From contig NC_081414.1 in assembly GCF_030272615.1 (NCBI RefSeq), positions 783,036,119 to 783,100,118 of the forward strand: 64,000 nt of DNA, read 5' to 3'. This stretch comes from Cryptomeria japonica. Taxonomy: Eukaryota > Streptophyta > Pinopsida > Cupressales > Cupressaceae. The notes under the pieces were generated by a model. The model did no database searches and had not been told where the DNA came from. It was given only the letters and a program-made list of their open reading frames with translations. Shown piece by piece: positions 12,539 to 25,529 of the stretch (position 1 is its first letter; each line of letters starts with the position of its first letter). The position numbers and the translations under genes are program-made.

Positions 12539-15405
12539 ATAAAACCTCTATGACCCCTTTTCACATCATATTACACACACAACATGACCCCTTAGGACCC
12601 CTTCAGACCACATATGCCCTTGACGACACTATTTGTCCCCTTAGGACCATAGAGGATTACATATTGGACCCTAAGGGGTCATATATGGTCCTAACGGGTC
12701 ACACATATGTTCTAACACATGTGTGACCCCTTAGGACCAAATATGACCCCTTATAAAATCCTAGTGTGTACAACATACCCCTTAGTCCATCACATAGTGT
12801 CCTAAGGGGTCATATGTGGTCCTAAGGGGTCATGCATTTGTTAACAATTGTGTGACCCCTTAGGACCACCTATGACCCTTTATAACATCCTAGTGTGTAC
12901 AACATACCCCATCGTATCACATAGTGTCCTAAGGGGTCATATGTGGTCCGAAGGGGTCACACATGTGTTCTAACACATGCGTGACTCCTTAGAACCACAT
13001 ATGACCCCTTATAAAATCCTAGTGTGAATGACATACCCCTTAGTCCATCACATAGTGTCCTAAGGGGTCATATGTAGTCCTAAGGAGTCACACGTGTGAC
13101 CCATTAGGACCACATCTGACCCCTTATAACATCCTATTGTATACATGTGCCCCTTAGGATCACATAGTGTCCTAGAAGGGGTCATATATGGTCATGAGAG
13201 GTCATGCATGTGTGTTATAACACTGTACATGCGTGACCCCTTAGGACACATATGACCCCTTATAACATCCTTGTGTATATGACATGCACCCCTTAGGATG
13301 TCCTAAGGGGTCATATGTGGTCCTATGTGGTCATGCATGTTTTCTAACACATATGTGACCCCTTAGAACTGCATATGACCCCTTATAAAATCCTAGTTTG
13401 TATGACATACGGTCCCTTAAAATCACACACATGTCTTAAGGGGTTAAATATGTAGTCCTAAGGGGTCATGCATGTGTTAACACATGCGTGACCCCAGAGG
13501 ACCACATATGATCCCTTATAACATCCTAGTGTATACAATTCATGTACCCCTTAGGATCAGATAGTGTTCTAAGGGGTCATATGCGGTACTAAAGGGTCAC
13601 ACATGTGTGACCCCTTAGGACCACATATGACCCCTTCTAAAATCCTAGTGTCTGTGACATATGGTCCCTTAAGATCACATGTATAATGTCCTAAGGGGTT
13701 GAATATATGGTCCTAAGGGGTCATGCATGTGTTCTAACACATGTGTGATCCCTTAGGACCACATATGACCCCTTATAACATCCTAGTGTACATACGACAT
13801 ACCCCTTAGGATCACATAGTGTCCTAAGGGGACCACATATGTGGTCCTAAGGGGTTGAATATGTGGTCGTAAGGGGTTACACATGTGTTCTAACATGTGT
13901 GACCCCTGAGGACCACATATGACCCCTTATAACATCCTAGTGTACATACGACATGCCCATTAGGATCACATAGTGTCCTAAGGGGACCTCATATATGATC
14001 CTAAGTGGTTGAATATGTGATCCTAAGGGGTCAGACATGTGTTCTAATACATGTGTGACCCCTTAGGACCATATATGACCCCTTATAACATCCAAGTGTA
14101 CATACAACATACCCCTTAAGATGACATAGTATCCTAAGGGGAGCTCATATGTGGTCCTAAGGGATTGAATATGTGCTCCTAAGGGGTGACGCATGTTTTC
14201 TAACACATGTGTGACCCTTTAGGACCACATATGACCTGTTATAAAATCCTAGTTTACATACAAAATACCCCTTAGGATCAAATAGTATCCTAAGGGGACC
14301 TCATATGTGGTCCTAAGGGGTCACGCATGTGTTCTAACACATGTCTGACCCCTTAGAATTGTATATGACCCCTTATAAAATCTTAGTGTGTACAACATAC
14401 GGCCCCTTATGATCACATTCATTACTGTCCTAAGGGGTTGAATATGTGGTCATAAGGTGACCCCTTAGGACAACATATGACCCCTTATAACATCCTAGTG
14501 TACATATGACATACTCCTTAGGATCACATAGTGACCTAAGGGTCATATGTGGTCTTAAGGGGTCACACATGTGTTAGACTCCTTGTAAAATCCTAGTGTG
14601 TACGACATACAGTCCATTAAGATCACATGCATTAGTGTCCTAAGGGGTCAATAATATATGGTCCTAAGGGGTCACGCATGTGTTTTAACACATGCATGAC
14701 ACCTTAGGACCACATATGACCCCTTATAACATCCTAGTGTACATACAATATTCCCCTTAGGATCACATAGTGTCCTAATGCGTGACCCCTTAGGACCACA
14801 TATGACCCCTTATAACATCTTAGTGTACATAAAATATTCCCCTTAGGATCACATAGCATCCTAATGTGTGACCCCTTAGGACCACATATGACCCCTTATA
14901 ACATCCTAGTGTACATACAATATTCCCCTTAGGATCACATAGTGTCCTAAGGGGTCATATGTTGTCCTAAGAGGTCACGTGTGTGTTCTAACACATGTGT
15001 GACCCCTTAGAACCACATATGACCCCTTATAAAATCTTAGTGTGTATGACATATCAGTCCCTTAAGATCACATGTATAGTGTCCTAAGGGGATGAATATG
15101 TGGTCCTAAGGGGTCACACATGTGTGTTATAACACATGTGTGACCCCTTAGGACCACATATGACCCCTTAGGACACTATGTGTTCCTAAGGGGTATGTCA
15201 TATATATGTGCTAGGATGTTAACACATGCGTGACCCCTTAGGACCACATATGACCCCTTATATAACATCCTATCATGTACATACGACATACCCCTTAGGA
15301 AAACATCTAGTGCCCTAAGGGGTCATATTTGGTCCTAAGGGGTCACACATGTGTTCTAACACATGCATGACCCCTTAGAACTGCATATGTCCCCTTATAA
15401 AATCT
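12539..15405. repeat. Palindromic satellite array
   Basis: About 20 tandem monomers of roughly 110-170 bases; the repeated GTGTCCTAAGGGG word begins at 12797, 12924, 13055 and 13167. Each monomer holds TGACCCCTTAGGACC and its reverse complement GGTCCTAAGGGGTCA. These are arranged around a short centre (ACACATGTG...CACATGTGT), so each monomer can fold into a hairpin with arms of 30 bases or more. The intervening AT-rich stretch 11.9-12.5 kb holds no gene. Confidence 0.9.
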
Positions 15406-15464
15406 CTTCCCTTAATTTGCTCAGCTGACATGTGTTTTAATTTTTAAAAATTATGTTTTAATTT

Positions 15465-15501
15465 AGTACATGATGTATATATCTTTAATGATGTCTCTCT
15501 C

Positions 15502-15532
<31 letters not shown>

Positions 15533-15960
15533 AAAATTAAGGTTATCTCTCTATGTCATGAAAATGGTCTCCCTCTCTCTCTCATTAATGTTTTAATAAA
15601 TTAAAATGCATGTATGTGATCTATATAGATAAATTTATATATGTTTTTATCTAGTATGTATGTATATATCTTTGATGATCTCTCTCTCTCTCTAAAATTA
15701 ATGTTATCTCTCTCTAGATGTCATGATTTAAATGATCTCCCTCTCTCTCTCATTAATGTTTTAATAATTTATATATGTTTTAATTTAGTACATGATGTAT
15801 ATATCTTTAATGATCTCTCTCTCTCTCTAAAGTTAATGTTATCTCTCTCTCTGTCATGAAAATGATCTCCCTCTCTCTCTCATTAATGGTTTAATAAGTT
15901 AAAATGTATGTATGCGATCTCTATATAGATAAATTTATATATTTTTAATGATCTCCCTCT
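15465..15960. repeat. CT-rich tandem repeat
   Basis: Begins near a pure CT run (15492-15532). Roughly three copies of a unit of about 130-150 bases follow, containing ATCTCTCTCTCTC, TTAATGTTATCTCTC, CATTAATGTTTTAATAA and TTTATATATGTTTTA. The open frame across it is a repeat shadow. Confidence 0.85.
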
Positions 15961-17190
15961 TGCTCGAGCTTTAAAATTATTGCTTTAAAATTTTGAATTA
16001 TGCGAGCACTTCATATATATATATATGAATTATGTGAGAACATCACATGTGTACATTTTAATTTTTAATGAGCTCAAGGTTAATGATCTCTCTCTCTCTC
16101 TCTCTACAATTTAACTAATTTTAATATTTAATGTTTTAAATTGAACGCACTTCATGTGTGTGTGCTTACGTATTTATTGTAACTTTATTACCTACCTAGA
16201 TAGATGGCATCCCAAGATCTGGGCCATGATCATGTACTTGATCAAGATCCACCTACACGGGCTCTTGATCAGGAGCCACATGATCATATAGATCGTCCAC
16301 ACCAGGATCCCCCATTGCCTGATATTGCTACCATCTTTCACTAGAGTGACCATGAGTTACAAAGATTGAGGGTCATATTAGACAACCCATGGACTGATGG
16401 CATGTACAAGAGTACATGCCAATCCATTTTTGATAGTTTGCGGACATTGAGGGACCACCTAGTTAGTCACACCTCATTTTCACCAGAGGTTACAGCTGAT
16501 ATTTATAGATAGTTGACGAGTGAGGTGAGGGTGGTCTCGAAGGAGACCATCAAGGAGAGATGTTTTCCATGGTTCCAAGAGAAGAGTAAGGTAAGAGGAT
16601 ATTAGGTTATGAGATGTATTGATCCACAGGTTTCATCATTGATTTACCCACACTTCTTAGCTACCCATGGTCGTTATCCTAATAATGACTAGATACTATT
16701 ATACATTGCACAACACGTATTTGCTGAGGTTCATTGTGAGATGATACCCAACTACCTTGATATTCTAGCATATTATGGACAAGGGAGGGGTAGGACTATT
16801 GACTGAGATTCATATTGTAGGCGTGATAGAGCTCCACCTAGACACAGGGACCTTGCTGGTGAGGGATTTTTGCTAGTAGTCCCAACCCTTGCCCCTATAG
16901 TGGATCACATTGGGATTTCTTCTTAGAGAGAAGCAATTGGTAGGATTGGAGAGATTGCATCAGCAGCAGCCACCATATCATATGATAGGCTGGGTAGATA
17001 CATGATGATCCAACCATGTTCGAGATCATACACAGATCATGCATCTTCTAGTCATAGGATGGCTTCAAATTCAGATGATCAGTATATTATTGTTGGCATC
17101 CCCTTGCCACATGAGGTAGTGGCTATAGTAGGAGGTGGTAGACATATACAGATGTCACAGTATTTAGCCAAGGACATGCTACAATCTTAC

Positions 17191-18666
17191 TGTAGTATAG
17201 GAAATCTGAAATCATCACAAACAATATAAACATTAATCTAGCTCAATCATGAAAGCTTAAATGCAATGATCAATCCTAAACACACTCAATAGAGACATGA
17301 AAAGCAAAACATTCAAAACTAAAGACTAAGCAAACCAGATGTAGATCTAAATGCTTCCTTCATGCGGCTCCATTGTTCTTCTTTCTTCTCCAAATAGCTT
17401 TGTTGTGGATCTCACCTTCAAGTGCATAAACCTAATGTGAAAGCAAGATTGACATTGGCACAAGAGTACTCGAAACATGATTTGACAAAGTGATTAGAAA
17501 TTCGATAATCTGATTAGGGGATTTGATTGAAGAAATTCATCCAATTTATAGAGAAATTGGAGGAAAAGATCAAATTAGCATGATTCAATCCAAATAGAAA
17601 TTGCAAATCAAAAATGTCAATTATGACAATTTATGACAAATTATGCACTTTCTATGCAAAATTTGATTGATTGATAATTCATGACAATTTATGACAAATT
17701 TCTATGTCAAGAATTGATTGATTGTCAATTATGACAAATTATGACAAATTTCTATGTCATTCCCATGAAATTAGGAGAAGAATAGGAGGAAATTGAAATA
17801 GAAATTAGAAAATTAGAAAATTAGAAAAAGAGGAAAATTAGGAATTAGTGAATTAATTAATAATTTTTCATTTATTAATCAATTCACATAAAGAGAGGAA
17901 ATTAATTAGCCAATTAAATAAACATTTAATTGTGATGAGAAGACTTAGGATAAATAATTAATTTATTAATCCTAGAGAGAGAAATGACAAACAAGGTTAA
18001 ATGATTAAATCATGAAACCCTAAAAGATGAATTAACAATGCAAGAATGACAATTAGGTCTTGATGAAAGATAATTGATATCGATTTGATTTTGATTAACA
18101 AAGGACCAATGTGATAAATGATTTGATTGATAAATGTGCCAATTGACGAGGAACAATGACAAATTGATCCAAATTGACATAATTGAGACAAACAACGATC
18201 GATGACAAATCGATCGCAAAATGACAAAATTGACAAGAGGACAAGAATCGATGACAAAATAGATTGCAAAACGACAAGATTGAAAATGACCAAGATCGAT
18301 GACAAATCGATCACAAAATGACAAGATCGAACATGACAACGATCGATGACAAATCGATCATTAAAACGATAAGATTGATCAGAGGACAAAACTCTAATTA
18401 GGATTGACGATGTCCAAAATAATGATGCACATTGATGCGACATGATAAAATCGATCAAAATCATGACTGGATAGTGTTGTCAACAAGACCAAATTTGAGA
18501 GCGAGATGAATGAAGAATATAGAAGAAAGACTCGATGCTTGCAAATGATAAAAACCAAGTGCGTGACATAGGAGAAATGTTAATGCAACGCAAAAACCTA
18601 AAATGAGGCAATGCACAAATGTTAAAGTATGACTCCGCAAGCATTGACCATTTTTAGGTGTCTATA
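17191..18666 (-). mobile_element. Solo LTR inserted in gene A
   Basis: Begins TGTAGTATAGG and ends GTGTCTATA, and is flanked by a perfect 5-base duplication CTTAC (17186-17190 and 18667-18671). The same LTR family flanks the large element (38015-39749 and 57312-58939): it shares the ATCATCACAAACAATAT-like start, the TCCTTCATGCGGCTCCATTG block and the GATCGATGACAAATCGATC minisatellite. With no internal region and an intact duplication, it is a solo LTR left by LTR-LTR recombination. Strand is set by analogy with the large element. Confidence 0.9.
18090..18380. repeat. LTR minisatellite, short version
   Basis: About four to five degenerate units of roughly 45-50 bases containing CGATCGATGACAAATCGATC and AAAATGACAAGATTGA. 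It is the shortest of the three LTR copies of this array in the window. Confidence 0.75.
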
Positions 18667-19664
18667 CTTACCATTTTATTTCATCTCAACTTGGGATACC
18701 ATTGGCTGCTATTAGAGAGGAGATTCTTAGAGATGGGTGGGCTACCGCTGCATTGATTCACACCCCAAGGCAGTCACAACATTATCATCACTCTACGCAT
18801 GCTCCAGGAATAGACCCACCTACAAATCACTCTACTGCTGCAAAGGAGGATATAAGAGCTGATCAGGTCCATATCATAGATGAGGGCTTGGATTTATTTG
18901 ACCAATAGCCACGAGGTTTGAGCCAGACTGGGTTTATGGATATGCTACTAGAGTCAAACACTTCATCCATGATATCTAGTCATCTAGTTATCCCCTTACA
19001 CTCCCGAGTCATACTTATAGCTAGAGAGAGATATGCAAGCATGAGTGATGTGGTTGATATGATCACAAGACATGACCAGACAATACAGCATACTCCTGAT
19101 ACACAGGTATGTACATGTGCATTTAAATTTTTAAAAGATGTATATGCAATGTACGATAAATCTATATATCATTTAATAAATAATAGAAGTTAACTTGTAT
19201 CATTTAAATTGATCAGACTAATCTTTAAATACATGTATACGTATGTATAACAATTATCTCATGTCACTCCTAGCTTGAGCTCTGAGCATGTGCATAGGAG
19301 AGATTCTTTTGATGCTACATAGGTTGCTAGTGGACAAGTTAGTTATGGTTTTTTGTATATGTACATGTACATGTGCATTACAATTTATATTTTAATTTTA
19401 ATTTAACTAGTCAGATTTGATTATATTTAAAAACATGCACTTATGTATATGTGTAGAGATCTATATTAAATATTTAAATAAATTCTTCTTTTGTAGGGGT
19501 CTATTGGACATCTAGACTCTCACCAGGACTCTCCCTCAGAGGGTCGCTCTATTTGTTTATGAGATGATGCATGTTTATTTTTTGGGCTTTATAGCTCATT
19601 TGTTTATCTTTTTATATATGTACATTTTAGACTTTCATATTATATATTACTGCACATGAATATT

Positions 19665-19860
19665 AGATTATACTTTATACAGTTTGTGTTTGATCAGATT
19701 ATATATTTCATGCATGTATGTTAGATTATACTTTACAGAGTTTGTGTTTGATCCTGGTTTATATATATCATGCATGTATGGTTAGATTATACTTTATATA
19801 CAGTTTTTACATTTGATCCTGGATTATATATCACATCATTTGTATTTAGATTATATATGA
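19665..19860. repeat. About 70-bp tandem repeat, three copies
   Basis: Three head-to-tail units containing TTAGATTATACTTTA, CAGTTTGTGTTTGATC and TATATCATGCATGTATG. AT-rich, non-coding, just downstream of gene A. Confidence 0.8.
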
Positions 19861-19900
19861 TCATGCACATGTTAGATTACTTACACACTTTATATATATT

Positions 19901-20242
19901 TTTTAAATTGAACATTTACACCAATTCAATCTAGATGATCTTATATAATATAATTTAAAATAATGATCAAACATGCATACATACACATGTGATCTAATAA
20001 GTTACATATAATCAAATAGATCAAACTTAAATAAATACATAAAGTATATATATATATACAATTTGTGTTTGATCATATTTCCACGTTTGATATATATACT
20101 TTAAGTATTTATTTAAGTTTGATGTGTTTGATTATATGTAACTTATTAGACTACATGTGTATGTATGCATGTTTGATTTATTATTTTAAATTATATTAAA
20201 TAAGATCATCTAGATTGAATTGGTGTAAATGTTGAATTTAAA
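19901..20242. repeat. Long inverted repeat (foldback)
   Basis: The left arm (about 19901-20057) and right arm (about 20089-20242) are reverse complements with only scattered mismatches. For example, ATCTAGATGATCTTAT and ACATGCATACATACACATG on the left pair with ATAAGATCATCTAGAT and CATGTGTATGTATGCATGT on the right. The loop is about 30 bases. It is MITE-like in form but has no evident target duplication. Confidence 0.85.
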
Positions 20243-20579
20243 TAATGTTTTTAAGAACTCTAAAACTTTAAAATTTATATATTTGTGATTGAATTTAAAT
20301 GAATTTGTGAAAAATATATCCACTCCACTATGCAAGCCATTGACAATATAAAAATCACACTTATTCGTATCAAATGAACAAACTCAAGTTAATGAACATA
20401 TTCAATAATGCATCTAGAACAAGTTAAGTAGAAGTGAACATTCTAAAGTATTAAAAATTAAAAATTCATACATGCAGGTTCAAACACATGTACTTCACAC
20501 CACAACAAGTGGTTCAAACTGCTCTTCAATTAATAAACACATGTGTTAATTTAATATCAAATTTACACATGTCCTAATT

Positions 20580-21100
20580 CAATATTCAAATTTACACACA
20601 TGTGTGACCCCCTTTCTTGAACTATTCAAATTTACACACACATGTCCTAATTTAATATCAAATTTCATACAAATGCATTTTTAAATAAATAAATACATGT
20701 CCTAATTTACTTTACGCACATGCTAAATTATTTTAACAAATTACAAATTATGCATACATGCATTTAGAATACATATATCCTAATTGTACATGTGACCCCC
20801 TTAAGATCTATTCAAATTTACACATACATCCTAATTTAATATCAAATTTCATACAAATGCATTTTTAAAATTAAATGAATACATACATCCTAATTTACTT
20901 AAAACATACATGTGCTAAAATATTTTAACAACTTAAAAATTATGCATGTGCATTTAGAATTAGATATATGCATCCTAATCAAGTGCATACATCCCCTTAA
21001 CACATTTTCAACTCATCCACGTGTCCCAATTTACTTTACATGCATGCACGTAAGTATTATTTAGCATGTAAATTAATCATACATCCTAATTTAATATAAT
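20580..21100. repeat. Roughly 190-bp imperfect tandem repeat
   Basis: Two and a half copies of an AT-rich block containing CATGTGTGACCCCCTT, CTATTCAAATTTACACA, CCTAATTTAATATCAAATTTC and CAAATGCATTTTTAAA. The TGTGACCCC word echoes the 12.5-15.4 kb satellite. Confidence 0.7.
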
Positions 21101-21140
21101 TGAAAATTTCATATTTAACTAAACAATATGGTCCACACAA

Positions 21141-21142
<2 letters not shown>

Positions 21143-21174
<32 letters not shown>
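21143..21174. repeat. (TA)n microsatellite
   Basis: An uninterrupted TA run of about 30 bases. The open frame crossing it is a shadow. Confidence 0.9.
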
Positions 21175-21177
<3 letters not shown>

Positions 21178-21801
21178 TCAAACACTTTAATATTTTTAAT
21201 AATTTATCCAAGTTTGAAAACAAGTTAAGTTCTAATTTATCAAGTATTTCAATGCATGGGTTCAAACACATGTGCTTTGGTTTACTAAATAGTTCATACC
21301 ACATCAAGTGGTTCAGACCTCTCTTCAATAACACTTAATATTTTCTCATGATCTTCACTATCGAGTCTGCACTTTTGAGATCACCCGCGATGTGGAAATG
21401 TATGAAGAATTAGGCCAACAACAATGACCAAGTGGCTATACTAATATACCTTGTTGTCAATTTGGTATTCAGTGAAATGAATCCCATGTTAAACAATTTT
21501 AATTAGTTTGAAATATGTCCCTTGCACTACAACTGAGCCTGCATGTACATGTATATAAGAAACGAGAAATTAAAAATTTGCACGCAAGATTTGTGTACAT
21601 ATAAAAATTAAATCATGTGCAGATGTGCATGTTTAAAATAAATTTATTTAAAATAATTTAAACGTTCAAATCAGTTCAAACCTATGGGAAAGGACATTCC
21701 ATTGCTCATTTCAGACTTTGTTAACTTCTTTCTCTCTTTTGTGCAACGTGATAAATAGTAACTAACACCTTCTATATTTCCATCTTTTGGTATGACTGCA
21801 A

Positions 21802-22790
21802 TGTTAGGATTAATGATAGCCCCAAAGATACTAAGAGGGGGGGTGAATCAGTATCTTACCGTTTGACAGAATTTCTGACCTTATTATATATTTTAAATCC
21901 CAAAACAATGTACTAGTAAACAAGAATTAATGCAGTAAATATGAACAATAAAGACAACATAGAAAGCACACCATAACACAAGATTTTTAATGAGGAAACC
22001 CAATGTGGGAAAAACCTCGGTGGGATTTGTGACCCACAATATTCACTCACTGGCCAATGAATGGATATTACTTACAATGTGGTGCCTGTACATGCCGTAA
22101 GTCCATCTTCCTAGAGCTCACTGCTCAAATACAAAGGGAAGTCTCACTAACTTACAAAATGGATTATGAGAATCCAGTATAATGTACTGCTACAATTTAG
22201 CATCTTCTATGCCAAGTTTAGTACCGGTTTAAGCTCATACTATGACCATAACCTTATACAAAATCTACCTTAATATTCGCTCATCACTTTTGCCTTATTC
22301 ATCTTCTATCCATGTCCTATATCAAAATGATTTACAAGATCTCATACATATATAAGTCTTATTACAATATGTCATGTAGGATTTACAAAAGATATATACA
22401 ATTAAATATAATAATCAAAATCTTGTCGGCTAGGGTGCCAATATACATTGTTGTCATTGCCGGTGTCTGTCGGTGCCACAAGATTGCAAGAATGTTTCCA
22501 CAAGGATGCAAGGTTTCCATCAATGAAAAGACCTTGAATCACCTTCAATTATCATTAGAGTGTGCAATGCCAACAATCTCCCCCTTTGGCATTGATGGCA
22601 ACACTCATGAGAAAAATCCAAAAAATCTGTCCCAAAAATGAAGTCCAAAAATTTACCAAAAATGTGTGCTCCCCCTTAGCAGATGATCTCCTTTGATAGT
22701 CATTTTTCTTTGTCCCACTACTCCCCCTTTGACATCAATGACAACACCTTCAATCACCTTCAATTCTCATTAGAGTGTGCAATGCCAACA
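21802..22790 (-). mobile_element. Copia-derived insertion with one full and one partial LTR
   Basis: A 774-base Copia-type LTR (21802-22575; TGTTAGGATT...ATGCCAACA) is followed by a minus-strand purine tract (plus strand ATCTCCCCCTTTGG). About 165 bases of internal sequence come next, with a second AAAGGGGGAG word on the minus strand. Then comes a second copy of only the last ~47 LTR bases (AGTGTGCAATGCCAACA), ending at 22790. The whole is flanked by the perfect duplication TGCAA (21797-21801 and 22791-22795). The AGATACTAAGAGGGGG block near the left edge is typical of Copia LTRs. It has no coding capacity. Confidence 0.8.
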
Positions 22791-25529
22791 TGCAAAAATA
22801 TCTCCTACAATTTGAAACAAGTTAAATAATTTTAAAATGTATGTACTCAATTAAAAACTTATATAATTTATTTACATATGCAACATTTTTTAAAGGAAAT
22901 AAATATATATATAAGTTAAATATATGTGTACACATATACCTTTTTTAATCAATCTTGGAATATGGTCATAATCAGTAGAAATCAAAGGAATGTCTTAAAA
23001 GATTTCATCCTCATTTGAATCCTCGTATGTGTCAGAAACATCTAGTGGGACCAATTTCCATTCACCAACATATTCAAGGTCTTGGTTCTTGCAATCAACA
23101 TAGTTTTCCAAAATGTAATCAGAACAAAAACATGAATAATCCCTAGTGTACAATGCCCATGGGTGATTATCTATACTCATGACACAATGCAAAGATCTTG
23201 TCCTCTCCACGCTCTTGCATCCATGCATTCATCTTCTATCCACAACTGCAAAATGTACATGTGTACACGAACATACATAGATCAAGATGTTTGAAAACAT
23301 TTGAGCTAGGAACATTAATTTAAAAATTTAAATAACATTTGAATAAAACACTAAAAGAGAACACGTACCAGTTATCTCCCAAAACACTCTATATGGAACA
23401 GGCCTGTATGTTCTTGATGATGATTCACCAGGATAATTAATTTGCACAAAGTGTTTCTTACACCATTCAACAACATCAAGTGCATCATCTATACGATCTC
23501 CTATATAATTTATTTGATGCTTTCTTAGAGAACTTTTGATACAATCTCCTACACCATCATGTTCACCCTTTCCATGAGCACTCTCAAAAATTCTACAAAC
23601 ATGTAGTATTTTGTCATTTCGATGATATATACATATCTCATAAAATGGCCTCGAATATTTGAATTGTGTCACACATCTATTAGACCAAACAAAATTTTTA
23701 ACTATTTTTTATGCCTCTCTCTTTCAAATATTCAAAAAACTTCTTAAAGCAATGTTGTACAAAAAATTTGTCATGCTCTTTATCAACACTGATATAGAAG
23801 TGGTACTCTTTCTTAATGACATGATTTTCAAATATACTATCAACACCATCCAAATCCATTTGTGCATATCAATAACAGACATGCACCATAATAGTGATTT
23901 GCTTGGAAAAGTAATACTCTAATTGAATCTCTTTTTGATGTGCAAAAGATTAATTTTCTATGAAGTCCACTACAAATAGAATAGTTCCAAGTGGGAAAGT
24001 GTCTCTTAATGTTTTAAATTGTTCTACTTTCCACTTGGAAAAAAAACCATTGCATATGTATGGTTTTATCAACTTACAAAAAATTTCCATAAATATTGCA
24101 ATAGGTATCTCGTCTTCTACATAGTCTAACCTTGTAGATTCCTTTCCAATTTTTGTTTCAAATTTTTTGTACTTGTAACTCTTGCAATTTACCATCTTCC
24201 TCATACCAGTATCTTCATCTCTCAAAGGCAATTTAGCCAACTTCCCTCATGTTCCATAAATTCCATTTATGTAATTTATTTGTTCGGTTGCATTATCATT
24301 TGATTTATCACATAAGATGGATGCTATGAATTGAATTGTTCGTTTAGGAGGAGATTTTTCATAACCATCACTATATTCTCTAATTGTTGAAATACCTAAT
24401 AGTACAGATCAAATTTGATGTGATAATGACAACAACAAGTTTCGAAGACTTTGTTTACCCTCACATAATATGGCCTTAACCGTTCAAACATGGTTTGTCC
24501 AATCTTTATATTAGGGTTTATTTTAGTAAACAACAAATACAATTCCTTTTTTGTTGTGTCTAACTGATGTTTTACATGGAGATCATAACGATCAGGGCCA
24601 ATCATTTTCTTGATAACATCTCTACTATTTGATGAAGGACGAGTATTATCATTCCAAAAACTTGTCACCAAGTTCCTAACAACATCTTCAATTCTATCAG
24701 AACGAGGAGCTCTACACATAATTGCCCAATTCCCTTCTGAGGTAGTATCATCTAAACTCTTTCTCCTTTTCACATATTTTGATATTGTCCTTCTACTAAA
24801 ACCAAACTCAAATGACAGTGAAGAGATTTGTCTATTTTGAGGCAATCTTTCATTTAGTAAAGATGTCAACATCACCCTTCTTAAAGTGGTTTTATCTACT
24901 ATTCGATATTTTTTACCAATGATCACCAAACATTTCTTAACATTATCAAAAATATATTTTTGTAGCTGAGAAGTTTTCCTCTTTTGACTTGTTGTATCTA
25001 TACCCAACAATTTCAGTGGATCTATTAAGTCTTTATGAGTAAGTACAATTGATAACAATTGATATTTCTCTAGTGTAGTATCAAGATTGTTGAAATGAGA
25101 TTATTTATTTTACACTTTTATTCATTGACCTCCTTTTAGTATGTCTAGGTTCTTCACTGAGACGTTTCAACTCATCCAGATTCATTTCAAGTAAATGATC
25201 TAAATATTTATAAGAAATATTTCTCTTCACCTATTTAGCTAGATCCACAATATGCTCATCCATATCGGTGGTAGGAGGTAAGGAGCCTAAAACCTCTCCT
25301 TCAACCTCCATTGGTTCAACTTGGGCTAGCTCCTCCCTATGTTCATTAACTATATTGTGTTCTTCAACATGTTTGTTTGCCTCAACTCCTACTTGAGAAC
25401 TCTCTTCTTCTCAAGCCCATTCTGCACATAATTTAAGATGACAGAGAATATTTTTAATCCACAATGAAATTCCAAGTTTAATTTGAAACCAAATTTTCAA
25501 GTCATTTAATAAGACCTAAATATTTTGTC

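Larger units (their letters stand above)
16204..19562 (+). pseudogene. Gene A: spliced, decayed gene of the candidate transposon, function unknown
   Basis: Coding segments: 16204-17190, interrupted by a solo LTR, resuming in frame at 18672-19106; then a GTATGT donor. A short exon ends at 19337 and starts at 19274 or 19287, and a last exon runs from TTTTGTAG at 19497 to TGA at 19562. Ignoring the LTR and one CTTAC copy, the frame stays continuous. The product would be about 520 residues: an Asp/His/Pro-rich N terminus, a helical middle (IAQHVFAEVHCEMIPNYLDI) and a Ser/His-rich tail. I recognise no domain. Eight premature stops are seen, seven TAG and one TGA, with no frameshift. It lies convergent to the transposase-like gene B, so it may be its accessory or DNA-binding protein, but that is inference. 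Confidence 0.6.

Noticed and set aside
12539-15405. CRISPR-like appearance of regularly spaced repeats
   Set aside because: Repeats and spacers are both repetitive and palindromic, spacing varies, no cas genes are present and the DNA is eukaryotic.
17997-18464. Minus-strand open frames of 60-155 codons in the LTRs (also 38837-39433 and 58134-58830)
   Set aside because: They are translations of the GATCGATGACAAATCGATC minisatellite: Cys/His/Phe/Ile repeats whose length follows unit number. They lie inside LTRs.
23659-23922. 87-codon plus frame
   Set aside because: Antisense to exon 2 of gene B.
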